Notes under the pieces: generated by a model | What the model was told of the DNA's origin: nothing | The model's database searches: none | What the model saw: only the letters and a program-made list of their open reading frames with translations | DNA from: an uncultured Lachnospiraceae bacterium | GTDB lineage: Bacteria > Bacillota > Clostridia > Lachnospirales > Lachnospiraceae | Length of the DNA: 64,000 nt | Assembly: GCA_910587765.1 (NCBI GenBank) | Contig: CAJUNR010000013.1 | Span: 1 to 64,000, forward strand | Reading direction: 5' to 3' | Translations under genes and position numbers: made by a program | In this document: in pieces, positions 1 to 7,384 of the stretch | How positions within the stretch are numbered: the stretch's first letter is position 1 | How the letters are laid out: each line of letters opens with the position of its first letter

Positions 1-54
1 TAGAGCACTTGACTTTTAATCAAGTTGTCCGGGGTTCGAATCCCCGATGTCTCA
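1..54 (+). tRNA. tRNA-Lys (UUU), 3' part
   Basis: The left part lies outside the window. Visible are the anticodon arm (stem CTTGA/TCAAG, loop CTTTTAA, anticodon TTT), a short variable loop, the T arm (CGGGG/CCCCG with TTCGAAT loop) and the 3' acceptor strand ATGTCTC with discriminator A at 54. No CCA is encoded. An intrinsic terminator follows at once. Confidence 0.93.
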
Positions 55-66
55 TACGAAGGAACG

Positions 67-96
67 AGCACTGATTTTTCAGTGCTTTTTCTTTTT
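67..96 (+). terminator. intrinsic terminator after tRNA-Lys
   Basis: An 8-bp stem (AGCACTGA/TCAGTGCT) with a TTTT loop is followed by a T-rich tail, 12 bases after the tRNA end. Confidence 0.85.
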
Positions 97-260
97 GTGC
101 ATACGGGCGTCCAGATGAAATATGTCAGCGAGCTGACGGACGCCCGATGCGCGAGTAGGGGAAGATGAATCTTCCCTACTCGATTGTACACGGGCGTCCG
201 GATGAAACAGGGCAGCAGGCTGGCGGACGCCCGGCGCGCGAGCAGGGGTGCGTAGGGAGA
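97..260 (+). repeat. modular hairpin repeat, copy 1 (with partial tandem copy)
   Basis: This block starts right after the terminator T-tract. Module a (105-145) is a stem GGGCGTCC/GGACGCCC enclosing an inner GTCAGC/GCTGAC stem. Module b (152-182) is a long hairpin, CGAGTAGGG...CCCTACTCG, with a GATGAATC apex. Module a then repeats at 192-232 with a changed inner stem (GCAGC/GCTGGC), followed by a degenerate tail. The same a+b arrangement occurs at 5951-6033, and a relic of module b at 53238-53275. No ORF here is convincing. Confidence 0.75.
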
Positions 261-581
261 GAAGGCCGGCAGGCCGACGGATGCGGATTGGTGAAATAGC
301 CGGAGGGCGGGGAACGCGCTTTGGTTTTTTTGTTTTATTATAAGACGGAAAAAGTCGAAAATTTATAGATTTTGTCAATGTACAAATGTCCGCCGGAGAC
401 GTATAATAAAGCCAACAAACGGAGAGCATATCAAGATGGTCGGCCGTTTGTAGGAATAAGGTATTTATGGATGGTACTGCACCCCCCTAATCCCCCTTTT
501 AATGAATAAACCCTCCCTTTTGATTATTCTTTTTTGCAGTATCGTCGATAAATATATAGATTTAAAAAGTTGTTGCAGAAG
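261..581. other. intergenic stretch without a supported gene
   Basis: Nothing beyond AT-rich spacer and weak promoter-like motifs is seen. The short ORFs that cross it have no ribosome site and run through the hairpin repeats. Confidence 0.6.
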
Positions 582-610
582 AACCAGAGGTCCCCCGCCT
601 CTGGTTTTTC
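582..610 (+). terminator. intrinsic terminator-like hairpin upstream of the DUF1624 gene
   Basis: A 9-bp perfect stem (AACCAGAGG/CCTCTGGTT) with a 7-nt loop is followed by TTTTC. No gene ends just before it, so it may terminate readthrough or act as a leader attenuator for the gene starting at 635. Confidence 0.6.
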
Positions 611-634
611 TGGGTCCGGAGGAAAAGCGCTTTG

Positions 635-1453
635 ATGAGAGAGGACTGCCGGACGGATATGGAGGTAAATGCGATGGGAGCTGCAGGACAGACATCGGCA
701 GGAGGAAGAGAACAGAACAGGGACCGGATGCGGTTTCATCTGCTGGACGGTCTTCGCGGACTGACACTGATCAGTATGATTCTCTATCACGGTATGTTTG
801 ATCTGGTGGAGCTGTACAAGGTGCCGGTGGGGTGGTTCTGGGAGACGCCGGGTTATGTGTGGCAGCAGAGCATCTGCTGGAGTTTCCTCCTGCTGTCCGG
901 CTTCTGCTGGAGACTGGGAAGAGCGCCTCTGCGAAGAGGGCTGATCGTCAGCGCGGGCGGGCTGATCATTACGGCGGCGACCTTTTTGTTTCTGCCTTCG
1001 GAGCGTATCCTGTTCGGGATTCTGACGTTTACCGGAGCGGCGATGCTGGCGCTGCTGCCGCTCGCCGGGGTTCTTGGGAAGATTCCCGCATGGGCAGGGT
1101 TTGCCGGCAGCGGCTGCCTGTTCTTTTTGACAAGAAATGTGAACCGCGGGTATCTGGGATTCGAGTCCCTGATCATGGGTAAGGTTCCGGAATTTTTTTA
1201 CCGCAATCTGGCGACGGCGGCTCTGGGGTTTCCCGGCCCGGGGTTCTTTTCCGGAGATTATTTCTCCTTTGTTCCGTGGATTTTTCTCTATCTGTGCGGA
1301 TATTTTCTGTACGGGATCGTGATGAAGCGGGAATCCGTGAAGCGTTTTCTGTGCCGGAGGGCAGGCGTTCTGGAATGGTTCGGAAGACACAGTCTGCCGA
1401 TCTATCTGATACATCAGCCGCTGCTTTTATTGATTCTGGAATGTGTGCTTTGA
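635..1453 (+). CDS. DUF1624 / heparan-alpha-glucosaminide N-acetyltransferase-like membrane protein
   Basis: This is an integral membrane protein of about 270 residues. After a polar N-terminus comes the family signature FHLLDGLRGLTLISMILYH, then about seven hydrophobic segments, with a C-terminal WFGRHSLPIYLIHQP motif typical of acyltransferase-3/HGSNAT-like proteins. The family is thought to move acyl groups across the membrane; the substrate here is unknown. GGAGG lies 12 bases before ATG 635. An alternative ATG at 674 has GGAGG at better spacing (7 nt) and would remove 13 residues, so the exact start is uncertain. It stands alone between a terminator-like hairpin and tRNA-Leu. Confidence 0.8.
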   Translation: MREDCRTDMEVNAMGAAGQTSAGGREQNRDRMRFHLLDGLRGLTLISMILYHGMFDLVELYKVPVGWFWETPGYVWQQSICWSFLLLSGFCWRLGRAPLRRGLIVSAGGLIITAATFLFLPSERILFGILTFTGAAMLALLPLAGVLGKIPAWAGFAGSGCLFFLTRNVNRGYLGFESLIMGKVPEFFYRNLATAALGFPGPGFFSGDYFSFVPWIFLYLCGYFLYGIVMKRESVKRFLCRRAGVLEWFGRHSLPIYLIHQPLLLLILECVL

Positions 1454-1524
1454 CGGATTGACTTTTAGATGGGCAGATGGTAACATTTAAGAAAGAAGCT
1501 TCCGGTACGGATACCGGGAGACAG

Positions 1525-1607
1525 GCGGGTATGGCGGAATTGGCAGACGTGCAGGATTTAGGTTCCTGTGTCCTTCGGACGTGTGGGTTCGACTCCCACT
1601 ATCCGCA
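1525..1607 (+). tRNA. tRNA-Leu (UAG)
   Basis: A complete class II tRNA of 83 nt. The acceptor GCGGGTA pairs with TATCCGC, the anticodon loop TTTAGGT gives anticodon TAG, there is a long variable arm (GTGTCCTTCGGACGT), and the T arm is GTGGG/CCCAC around TTCGACT. CCA is not encoded. It lies 44 bases before ridA. Confidence 0.95.
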
Positions 1608-1650
1608 CGAGAACAGTCGGTGAAGACGAAAAAGACAGGAGGAAAAAGAT

Positions 1651-2019
1651 ATGAAAATCATAGCAACAGACAAAGCGCCCGGAGCGATCGGCCCTTATTC
1701 TCAGGGGTATGAAGTGAACGGGTTTCTCTATACGTCCGGTCAGATTCCTGTGATTCCCGCTACGGGGGAGATCCCGGAGGGAATTGCCGCGCAGGCGGAA
1801 CAGAGTTGCCGGAATGTGGGAGCGATTCTGGAGGCTGCGGGCAGCGGCTTTGAAAAAGTGATAAAGACGACCTGCTTTCTGGCGGATATGGGAGATTTTG
1901 CCGCGTTTAATGAAGTGTACGCGCAGTATTTTGTCTCCAGACCGGCGAGAAGCTGTGTGGCGGTAAAAGAACTTCCAAAGGGAGTTCTCTGCGAGGTGGA
2001 AGCCATCGCTGTGAAATGA
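1651..2019 (+). CDS. ridA: RidA family reactive intermediate deaminase
   Basis: A 122-residue full-length RidA/YjgF/UK114 protein. The family hydrolyses reactive enamine/imine intermediates released by PLP enzymes such as threonine dehydratase, protecting other enzymes in the cytosol. The conserved RPARSCVAVKELPKG segment carries the arginine that binds the substrate carboxylate, and the C-terminal CEVEAIA strand is intact. A strong AGGAGG site precedes ATG 1651. It is probably monocistronic, between tRNA-Leu and a convergent dehydrogenase gene. Confidence 0.93.
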   Translation: MKIIATDKAPGAIGPYSQGYEVNGFLYTSGQIPVIPATGEIPEGIAAQAEQSCRNVGAILEAAGSGFEKVIKTTCFLADMGDFAAFNEVYAQYFVSRPARSCVAVKELPKGVLCEVEAIAVK

Positions 2020-2106
2020 CGCCGTTTTTCCAAAATATCGAATGCAGAAGCGCAGAGGGGCAGCCGCGGAACGGCCGCTCCTCTTTTGTATGCAGGGGTG
2101 CATATC

Positions 2107-3099
2107 TTATGCGTTCACGTCGTTGGGAGACGCTTCTCCGCTTTCAAACACCCGCACGTTGTCCAGCGTGGTCTGTGCGATGGCGGCGAGCGCTTCTCTG
2201 GTGAAGAATCCCTGATGAGAGGTAATCATGACATTGGGAAAGGACAGAAGCCTGGCGGTTACCGAATGTTCCAGAATCTCATCGGATCGGTCCTCAAAGA
2301 CGTTGGGCGTCTCCTCCTCATAGACATCCAGTCCCACGCCGAAGAATTTGTGCGCGCGGATGCCTTCGATCAGATCTTCGGTTTTCACGAGGGCGCCTCT
2401 GGAAGTGTTGACCAGGATGACGCCGTCCTTCATCTTCTGTATGGTTTCACGGTTAATCATGTGATACGTGCTGTCTGTCAGAGGACAGTGCAGGGAGACG
2501 AGGTCGCTTTCAGCCAGCAGTTTGTCTAGGGACACATAGGCGGCAAAATCTTTGAGAGCAGGATTTTCGTACACGTCAAAGGCGAGGACGTTCATGCCGA
2601 ATCCGTGGCAGATACGCGCCATCGCGGCTCCTATTTTGCCTGTGCCGACGATGCCGGCGGTTTTCCGGTGGAAATTGAAGCCCATCAGGCTTCCGAGGCT
2701 GAAATCATTTTCCCTCACTTTAATATAGGATTTGTGAAGCCGGCGGTTGACGGTCAGGGCCAGTCCCATGGCGTGTTCGGCTACCGCCTCCGGGGAATAT
2801 CCGGGTACGCGCAGGATGCGGATTCCGTATCTGTGCGCAGTCGCAAGATCGACATTGTTGAATCCGGCACAGCGCATCAGAATCAGCCGGATTCCGTTTT
2901 CATGCAGGATCTCAACCGTCTTTGTGCCGATATTGGAGTTGACAAATGCGCATACAGCGTCGTATCCGTGGGAAAGCTCGGCTGTATTATGGGTCAGATC
3001 GGTTTTCAGAAACTTGATCTCGATCCCCGGATAATGTTCCAGTTCTCTGGTGAACGTGTCCTTGTCGTAACTTTTCGTATCGTAGAATAAAATCTTCAT
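2107..3099 (-). CDS. D-lactate dehydrogenase-type 2-hydroxyacid dehydrogenase
   Basis: A 330-residue NAD-dependent D-2-hydroxyacid dehydrogenase most like fermentative D-lactate dehydrogenase (pyruvate + NADH to D-lactate). Residue blocks seen: the NAD-binding GIVGTGKIGAAMARI in the middle, catalytic Arg in NTSRGALV, Glu in YEEET, and the catalytic His in SHQGF, which is the D-LDH form rather than the phosphoglycerate dehydrogenase form. ATG 3099 was chosen because AGGAGGT sits 9 bases upstream; a longer in-frame start at 3120 would overlap that site. Substrate preference cannot be proven from sequence. Confidence 0.88.
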   Translation of the reverse strand: MKILFYDTKSYDKDTFTRELEHYPGIEIKFLKTDLTHNTAELSHGYDAVCAFVNSNIGTKTVEILHENGIRLILMRCAGFNNVDLATAHRYGIRILRVPGYSPEAVAEHAMGLALTVNRRLHKSYIKVRENDFSLGSLMGFNFHRKTAGIVGTGKIGAAMARICHGFGMNVLAFDVYENPALKDFAAYVSLDKLLAESDLVSLHCPLTDSTYHMINRETIQKMKDGVILVNTSRGALVKTEDLIEGIRAHKFFGVGLDVYEEETPNVFEDRSDEILEHSVTARLLSFPNVMITSHQGFFTREALAAIAQTTLDNVRVFESGEASPNDVNA

Positions 3100-3179
3100 G
3101 GGCAAAATACCTCCTTGCATCGTTAAGCGTTCCTGCCGGTATTTTGTCCAGTATGATGTAAAAATATAGATGACGGATT

Positions 3180-4313
3180 CTATTTAAGCTCTCCCGCCCG
3201 GATTGCCACACCGTTGACTTCCACGTAATCGTCGATCTGAATCAGCAGATAGGAGCATCCGTCGATCACTCTCGTTTCCATCAGCGCCGCTTTCTCCGGA
3301 CTGATTTTGACGACTACGTCCGGCGTCCGTACTTCCAGCGCCCGGGTGCTGGTCAGATTGGTGGCCAGAAAGCTGGTGTGTTCTCCGGCGGTGCTGTCAA
3401 ACTGTTCTTCGAAATGTTCCATCGTCTCGTTTGGGGCGCCGCTTTGCACCAGAAGGTTTTTGACTTCCGGTTTGCTCAGAGTCGGAGGTTCGGGCAGATC
3501 TTTCTTTTCTTCAATCAGGCCGTTGAGGTTTTCGTGAATGTTGATTACCGTCTCGTAATCGCAGGCGTCGCCGAGCGTTTCGGACAGAAGTTCTCCAAAG
3601 GTTTCCTTCTGTTCTCTGGCGGACAGCGGGGGCCGGCAGCCGAAGACTTCCTCCATCAGGAGCGGCTGAAGCGATTCCGGATTTTTGGTATAGTAAAGCA
3701 TGCTGTGCAGGTCGGTATTGCGGTCGCTGAAAGAAGGGAACAGAAAACCGGCCGCCGGCATCTCCACAATCCAGTCGCGGACGCGGTCCTCGATGCTGTT
3801 TTTCTCGGCGTTATAGCACAGTCCGGCTTTGGAAAGCTTGACGGGACAGATGCTGCACAGGAGATATTCGTAGGTGTCTTCGGAAGCGTCGAACAGCTCG
3901 GCGCCGTCCTGCGCCTTCTTCGGGATGTCATAGGCGGCATGGATCAGTATGATGTAATAATTCTCGCCGCAGGCGTAGTTTGCGATGATCTTTTCATAAA
4001 ATTCTTCCACGAGCAGGTCGTCCGTAAGCCGGCTGTCCCGAAGCTTCAGAAGCCAGGCCTGAGCGCCGTCAGGCATCTCCTGTTCCAAAGGGAAGTCCAG
4101 GCTGATCAGATTTCTGCCGGGGGTTCCTGAGAGCGTTTTGCGGAAAATTTCAAAATATTTGAACATTTCCTCCTCGGGGAGGGAGAGGAAGGCTTCCTTG
4201 AGCTCCGTGCGGATCTGTTTCTCGGCGTCGACATAGCAGCCGCAGATGCGGGTGACGGCGCAGTTTTCAGTGGTAAATTGTTTTTTGATTTCCAGTATTT
4301 CTTTTTTGTTCAT
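3180..4313 (-). CDS. DUF4317 family protein
   Basis: A 377-residue cytosolic protein with the opening MNKKEILEIKKQFTTENCAVTRICGCYVD typical of the clostridial DUF4317 family. No transmembrane segment or known catalytic motif is visible. The function of the family is unknown. It is in the same direction as the dehydrogenase gene (gap 80 bases), and its upstream side is a 400-bp block of hairpins. GGAAA about 10 bases before the ATG serves as a modest ribosome site. Confidence 0.85.
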   Translation of the reverse strand: MNKKEILEIKKQFTTENCAVTRICGCYVDAEKQIRTELKEAFLSLPEEEMFKYFEIFRKTLSGTPGRNLISLDFPLEQEMPDGAQAWLLKLRDSRLTDDLLVEEFYEKIIANYACGENYYIILIHAAYDIPKKAQDGAELFDASEDTYEYLLCSICPVKLSKAGLCYNAEKNSIEDRVRDWIVEMPAAGFLFPSFSDRNTDLHSMLYYTKNPESLQPLLMEEVFGCRPPLSAREQKETFGELLSETLGDACDYETVINIHENLNGLIEEKKDLPEPPTLSKPEVKNLLVQSGAPNETMEHFEEQFDSTAGEHTSFLATNLTSTRALEVRTPDVVVKISPEKAALMETRVIDGCSYLLIQIDDYVEVNGVAIRAGELK

Positions 4314-4343
4314 GTTTTTTCATTTCCTTTTTCTGATGAATCG

Positions 4344-4560
4344 CCGGGCAGAGTCCCGAAAAACCTGCGGGCAGAGCCCCGAAAAACCTTCGGTTTTCCG
4401 GGGTCGCTTCGCCCGTCAAATGGTCAAAGGAGCATCTGCTCGAGCGAGCTCGGCATATGCTTCTTCGCCCACTTGACTCTGCCCTTTACGGACATTATAT
4501 CATGAATCTTCGATTCATGATCGGCATTCGCCGCTCGCCGAATGAGTGACCTCATTCTTC
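4344..4560. repeat. multi-stem palindromic intergenic element
   Basis: Features seen: GGGCAGAGTC (4346-4355) is perfectly complementary to GACTCTGCCC (4475-4484). A 23-bp direct repeat starts at 4345 and 4368. There is a hairpin at 4377-4403 (CCCCG.AAAACC/GGTTTT.CGGGG), a 10-bp hairpin at 4499-4521 (ATCATGAATC/GATTCATGAT) and another at 4540-4557 (GAATGAG/CTCATTC). No ORF is supported. It could be a dispersed element or a structured RNA. Confidence 0.6.
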
Positions 4561-4716
4561 TCGCTAACGCTCATTATATCATAAACATCATGATCTGGAA
4601 AAGCATTCGTCAGAATCACCAGAGAGAAATCGCGTTTTCCGTGAAATAGCCACGGATGTGACGGACTGTTGTCCAAATATACAAAGGATGAAAGAAATGT
4701 TTGTGGGATAACCATA

Positions 4717-4745
4717 TGGTCAAACATCGGGAAAGAGGGTATACT
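4717..4745 (+). promoter_or_regulatory. promoter candidate for the sugar-ABC ATPase gene
   Basis: TGGTCA, 17-bp spacing, TATACT; about 45 bases upstream of the start codon. The -35 box is imperfect. Confidence 0.4.
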
Positions 4746-4790
4746 CATAAAAGATCAAGACAGAATTTACTGATGCGGAAGGAGACCGAC

Positions 4791-5903
4791 ATGGCAAGTA
4801 TTTCATTAAAAAACATTTGTAAAAAATATCCGAATGGATTCGAGGCAGTGAAGAATTTCAACATGGAGATCGAGGACAAAGAGTTCATCATTTTCGTTGG
4901 ACCGTCCGGATGCGGAAAGTCTACGACTCTTCGTATGGTCGCGGGTCTGGAGGATATCAGTTCCGGTGATCTGCTGATTGACGGGCGCAGAGTCAATGAT
5001 GTGGAGCCGAAGGACCGCGATATCGCGATGGTATTCCAGAACTATGCTCTGTATCCGCATATGACGGTATATGATAATATGGCGTTCGCGCTGAAACTCC
5101 GCAAGACGCCCAAGGATGAGATTGACAAGATGGTGCGCGAGGCTGCGAAGATCCTCGATCTTGAGAAGCTTCTGGACCGCAAACCCAAGGCTCTGTCCGG
5201 TGGTCAGAGACAGCGTGTGGCGATGGGACGTGCAATCGTGCGTAATCCCAAAGTATTCCTGATGGATGAGCCGCTGTCCAACCTGGACGCAAAGCTTCGT
5301 GTGCAGATGAGAACGGAGATTTCCAAACTGCATCAGAGACTGGGCACGACGATCATCTACGTAACGCATGACCAGACGGAGGCTATGACCCTCGGTACCA
5401 GAATCGTTGTTATGAAAGACGGCGTGGTACAGCAGATTGATTCTCCGCAGAACCTGTACAATTCTCCGGCAAATCTGTTTGTCGCAGGCTTCATCGGTTC
5501 CCCGCAGATGAACTTTGTGGATGCAAAATGCGAGGTGAAGGGTAGCCAGGTAGATCTGAAAGTCGGTCCGTATACGATTACGCTTCCGGAGAGCAAATCG
5601 AAAGTCCTGATCGACAAGGGTTATGCAGGAAAGACGGTCGTGATGGGTATCCGTCCGGAGGATCTGTACGATTCCGACGAGATGCTTCAGAAATACGCGA
5701 AGAGCGTAATCGAGGCGAAGATCAATGTGTACGAGCTGCTCGGTGCAGAGGTTTATCTGTACTTCGATCTGGAGGGTGCAAACATGACCGCCAGAGTCAG
5801 CCCGACCACCACTGCAAGAACCGGAAGCAGCGTGAAGTTCGCTCTGGATGTAGAGAAGATTCATGTCTTTGACAAAGACAGCGAGCTGACCATCGTCAAC
5901 TAA
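4791..5903 (+). CDS. sugar ABC transporter ATP-binding protein, MsmK/UgpC type
   Basis: A 370-residue CUT1-family ATPase that energises carbohydrate ABC importers. Walker A is GPSGCGKST (near residues 37-45), the Q-loop VFQNYALYPHMTV, the signature LSGGQRQRVAMGRA, Walker B VFLMDEPLSNLDAK, and the H-loop VTHDQ. The C-terminal third holds the OB-fold regulatory region with GIRPEDLYD. No permease or binding protein is nearby, which fits the shared all-purpose ATPase seen in many Firmicutes. GGAG lies 6 bases before ATG 4791. A terminator follows directly. Confidence 0.93.
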   Translation: MASISLKNICKKYPNGFEAVKNFNMEIEDKEFIIFVGPSGCGKSTTLRMVAGLEDISSGDLLIDGRRVNDVEPKDRDIAMVFQNYALYPHMTVYDNMAFALKLRKTPKDEIDKMVREAAKILDLEKLLDRKPKALSGGQRQRVAMGRAIVRNPKVFLMDEPLSNLDAKLRVQMRTEISKLHQRLGTTIIYVTHDQTEAMTLGTRIVVMKDGVVQQIDSPQNLYNSPANLFVAGFIGSPQMNFVDAKCEVKGSQVDLKVGPYTITLPESKSKVLIDKGYAGKTVVMGIRPEDLYDSDEMLQKYAKSVIEAKINVYELLGAEVYLYFDLEGANMTARVSPTTTARTGSSVKFALDVEKIHVFDKDSELTIVN

Positions 5904-5918
5904 ACAGGATAAGTACAA

Positions 5919-5946
5919 AGGGTATCGCGCAGGCGGTACCCTTTTT
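5919..5946 (+). terminator. intrinsic terminator of the ABC ATPase gene
   Basis: A 9-bp stem (GGGTATCGC/GCGGTACCC, one wobble) with GCAG loop and TTTTT tail, 16 bases after the stop codon. Confidence 0.85.
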
Positions 5947-6070
5947 ATGCATACGGGCGCCCAGGGAAGATTGTCAGCAGAGCTGACAGGCACCCGATGC
6001 GCGAGTAGGGGAAGAGGAATCTTCCCCTACTCGATTATGCAGGGGCGCCCAGAGGAAAAACGGGCAGTCA
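5947..6070 (+). repeat. modular hairpin repeat, copy 2
   Basis: Immediately after the terminator T-tract, starting with the same GCATACGGGCG word as copy 1. Module a is at 5955-5995 (GGGCGCC...GGCACCC with inner GTCAGC/GCTGAC). Module b at 6002-6033 is a perfect 14-bp stem (CGAGTAGGGGAAGA/TCTTCCCCTACTCG). A truncated second module a (GGGGCGCCCAG) follows. Confidence 0.75.
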
Positions 6071-6075
6071 ATACA

Positions 6076-6104
6076 TTGACAACCGTTTTTTTTACAGATA
6101 TAAT
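6076..6104 (+). promoter_or_regulatory. promoter of the CdaR-type regulator gene
   Basis: A consensus TTGACA, 17-bp spacing and TATAAT lie 36 bases before the start codon. Confidence 0.75.
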
Positions 6105-6139
6105 CAAAATATATGTGCGAGGAAGAGGAGGGCTTTTGT

Positions 6140-7222
6140 ATGGTATCAAATCGGCTGCTTCAGGAATGCCTGGAGGATTTTTCAAATATTATGCGCCTGT
6201 CGATGGCGCTGTACGACAGGAACCGTTCCTGTGTGGCGGGAGAAGAGGACTCTGTCCCGGAGGAGGAGGTGTTCGACATTTTCTGCGATTCTCCGGCGGA
6301 TATGCAGGCGCTGGGAAACCGGTATCTGTTCAAAGTGGGAGAGGAGGATATGGGTTACATCCTGTCGGTGAGCGGGGGGTCCAAGGATGCTTATCCTATG
6401 GGACAGCTCGCGGTCTGCCAACTGGAACGGATTCTGGAGATGGGGTACAGCCGGGAAGACAGGAATCAGTTCATACACAATCTGTTGCTGGACAATCTGC
6501 TTCCGGTCGACATCGCAACTTATGCGAAACAGATGCATCTGGGACCGGAGTGCCGGTGGGCGGTGCTGCTGGTGGAAGGGGCAGGGTGCGACGCCTTTGA
6601 CATCCAGATGATTCTGAAAAATATCATGTCGAACCGCACCGGGGATTTTATCACGCCCATGGAAGAGGACTGCGTGGTCGTGGTGCGCAGGCTGGAGGAG
6701 AGAGAAGGACAGAAGGAGATCGACGAGCTGGCGCATGTGCTGTCGGATACGGTCAGCTCCGAGACGCTGTGCAGGGTGAGGACTGCCTGCGGGACGATCG
6801 CCCATTCCTTGAAGGAGGTGTCCCGCTCGTATAAGGAGGCGAAGATGTCTCTGGAGGTGGCGGAGATCTTCTATTCGTCCAAGACGGTGATCACCTACGA
6901 GGAACTGGGAATCGGGCGGCTGATCTATCAGCTTCCGACGCCGCTCTGCGAGATGTTTTTAAAGGAAGTATTCGGAGATTACGATCCGGGCAATCTGGAT
7001 GACGAGATTCTGACGACCGTCTATCAGTTTATGGAGAACAGTCTGAATCTGTCGGAGACGAGCCGCCAGCTCTTCGTTCACCGCAATACGCTGGTCTATC
7101 GTCTGGAAAAGCTCCAGAAGACCATCGGACTGGACATCCGGCAGTTTGAGGAGGCCATGACCTTCAAGATTGCCATGATGGTGTCGGATTATATGAGGTA
7201 TCTGGAAAAGAAGCAGAGGTGA
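6140..7222 (+). CDS. CdaR/PucR-family transcriptional regulator
   Basis: A 360-residue protein. The C-terminal part (from about residue 300) reads NSLNLSETSRQLFVHRNTLVYRLEKLQ, the PucR C-terminal helix-turn-helix, preceded by a GGDEF-like central region. The N-terminal 150 residues form a poorly conserved sensor region. CdaR relatives activate sugar-diacid or carbohydrate genes, and the effector here is not known. ATG 6140 was chosen because AGGAGGG is 7 bases upstream; a longer in-frame start at 6113 lacks such a site. Its position next to a lone sugar-ABC ATPase suggests, but does not prove, a role in carbohydrate control. Confidence 0.85.
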   Translation: MVSNRLLQECLEDFSNIMRLSMALYDRNRSCVAGEEDSVPEEEVFDIFCDSPADMQALGNRYLFKVGEEDMGYILSVSGGSKDAYPMGQLAVCQLERILEMGYSREDRNQFIHNLLLDNLLPVDIATYAKQMHLGPECRWAVLLVEGAGCDAFDIQMILKNIMSNRTGDFITPMEEDCVVVVRRLEEREGQKEIDELAHVLSDTVSSETLCRVRTACGTIAHSLKEVSRSYKEAKMSLEVAEIFYSSKTVITYEELGIGRLIYQLPTPLCEMFLKEVFGDYDPGNLDDEILTTVYQFMENSLNLSETSRQLFVHRNTLVYRLEKLQKTIGLDIRQFEEAMTFKIAMMVSDYMRYLEKKQR

Positions 7223-7242
7223 CGTCAGCTCTGAAAAAAAGC

Positions 7243-7304
7243 TTGCAAATACAGGTCGGTTGTTGTAGACTAAGGGTGAGAAGGTCTACAATGACCGACT
7301 TTTT
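7243..7304 (+). promoter_or_regulatory. promoter with operator-like long palindrome for the blaR1-blaI pair
   Basis: The -35 TTGCAA (7243-7248), 17-bp spacing and -10 TAGACT (7266-7271) are overlapped by a 16-bp inverted repeat (7255-7270 with 7284-7299, two G-T wobbles) whose centre has TTGTAGAC...GTCTACAA, resembling the TACA/TGTA half-sites bound by BlaI/MecI repressors. TTTTT follows at 7300, so on RNA it could also act as a terminator of the upstream gene. Confidence 0.6.
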
Positions 7305-7384
7305 GCGCGCAGAGAACATGAGGAAGCGTCTGTCCGGTTCCGGAGGGGCAGACCTGCAAGGTTGACAGGAGGTGTTGAACAGAG

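Noticed and set aside
79..429. 116-codon minus-strand ORF across the first repeat block
   Set aside because: It runs through the tandem hairpin modules, giving repeated peptide words, and has no ribosome site.
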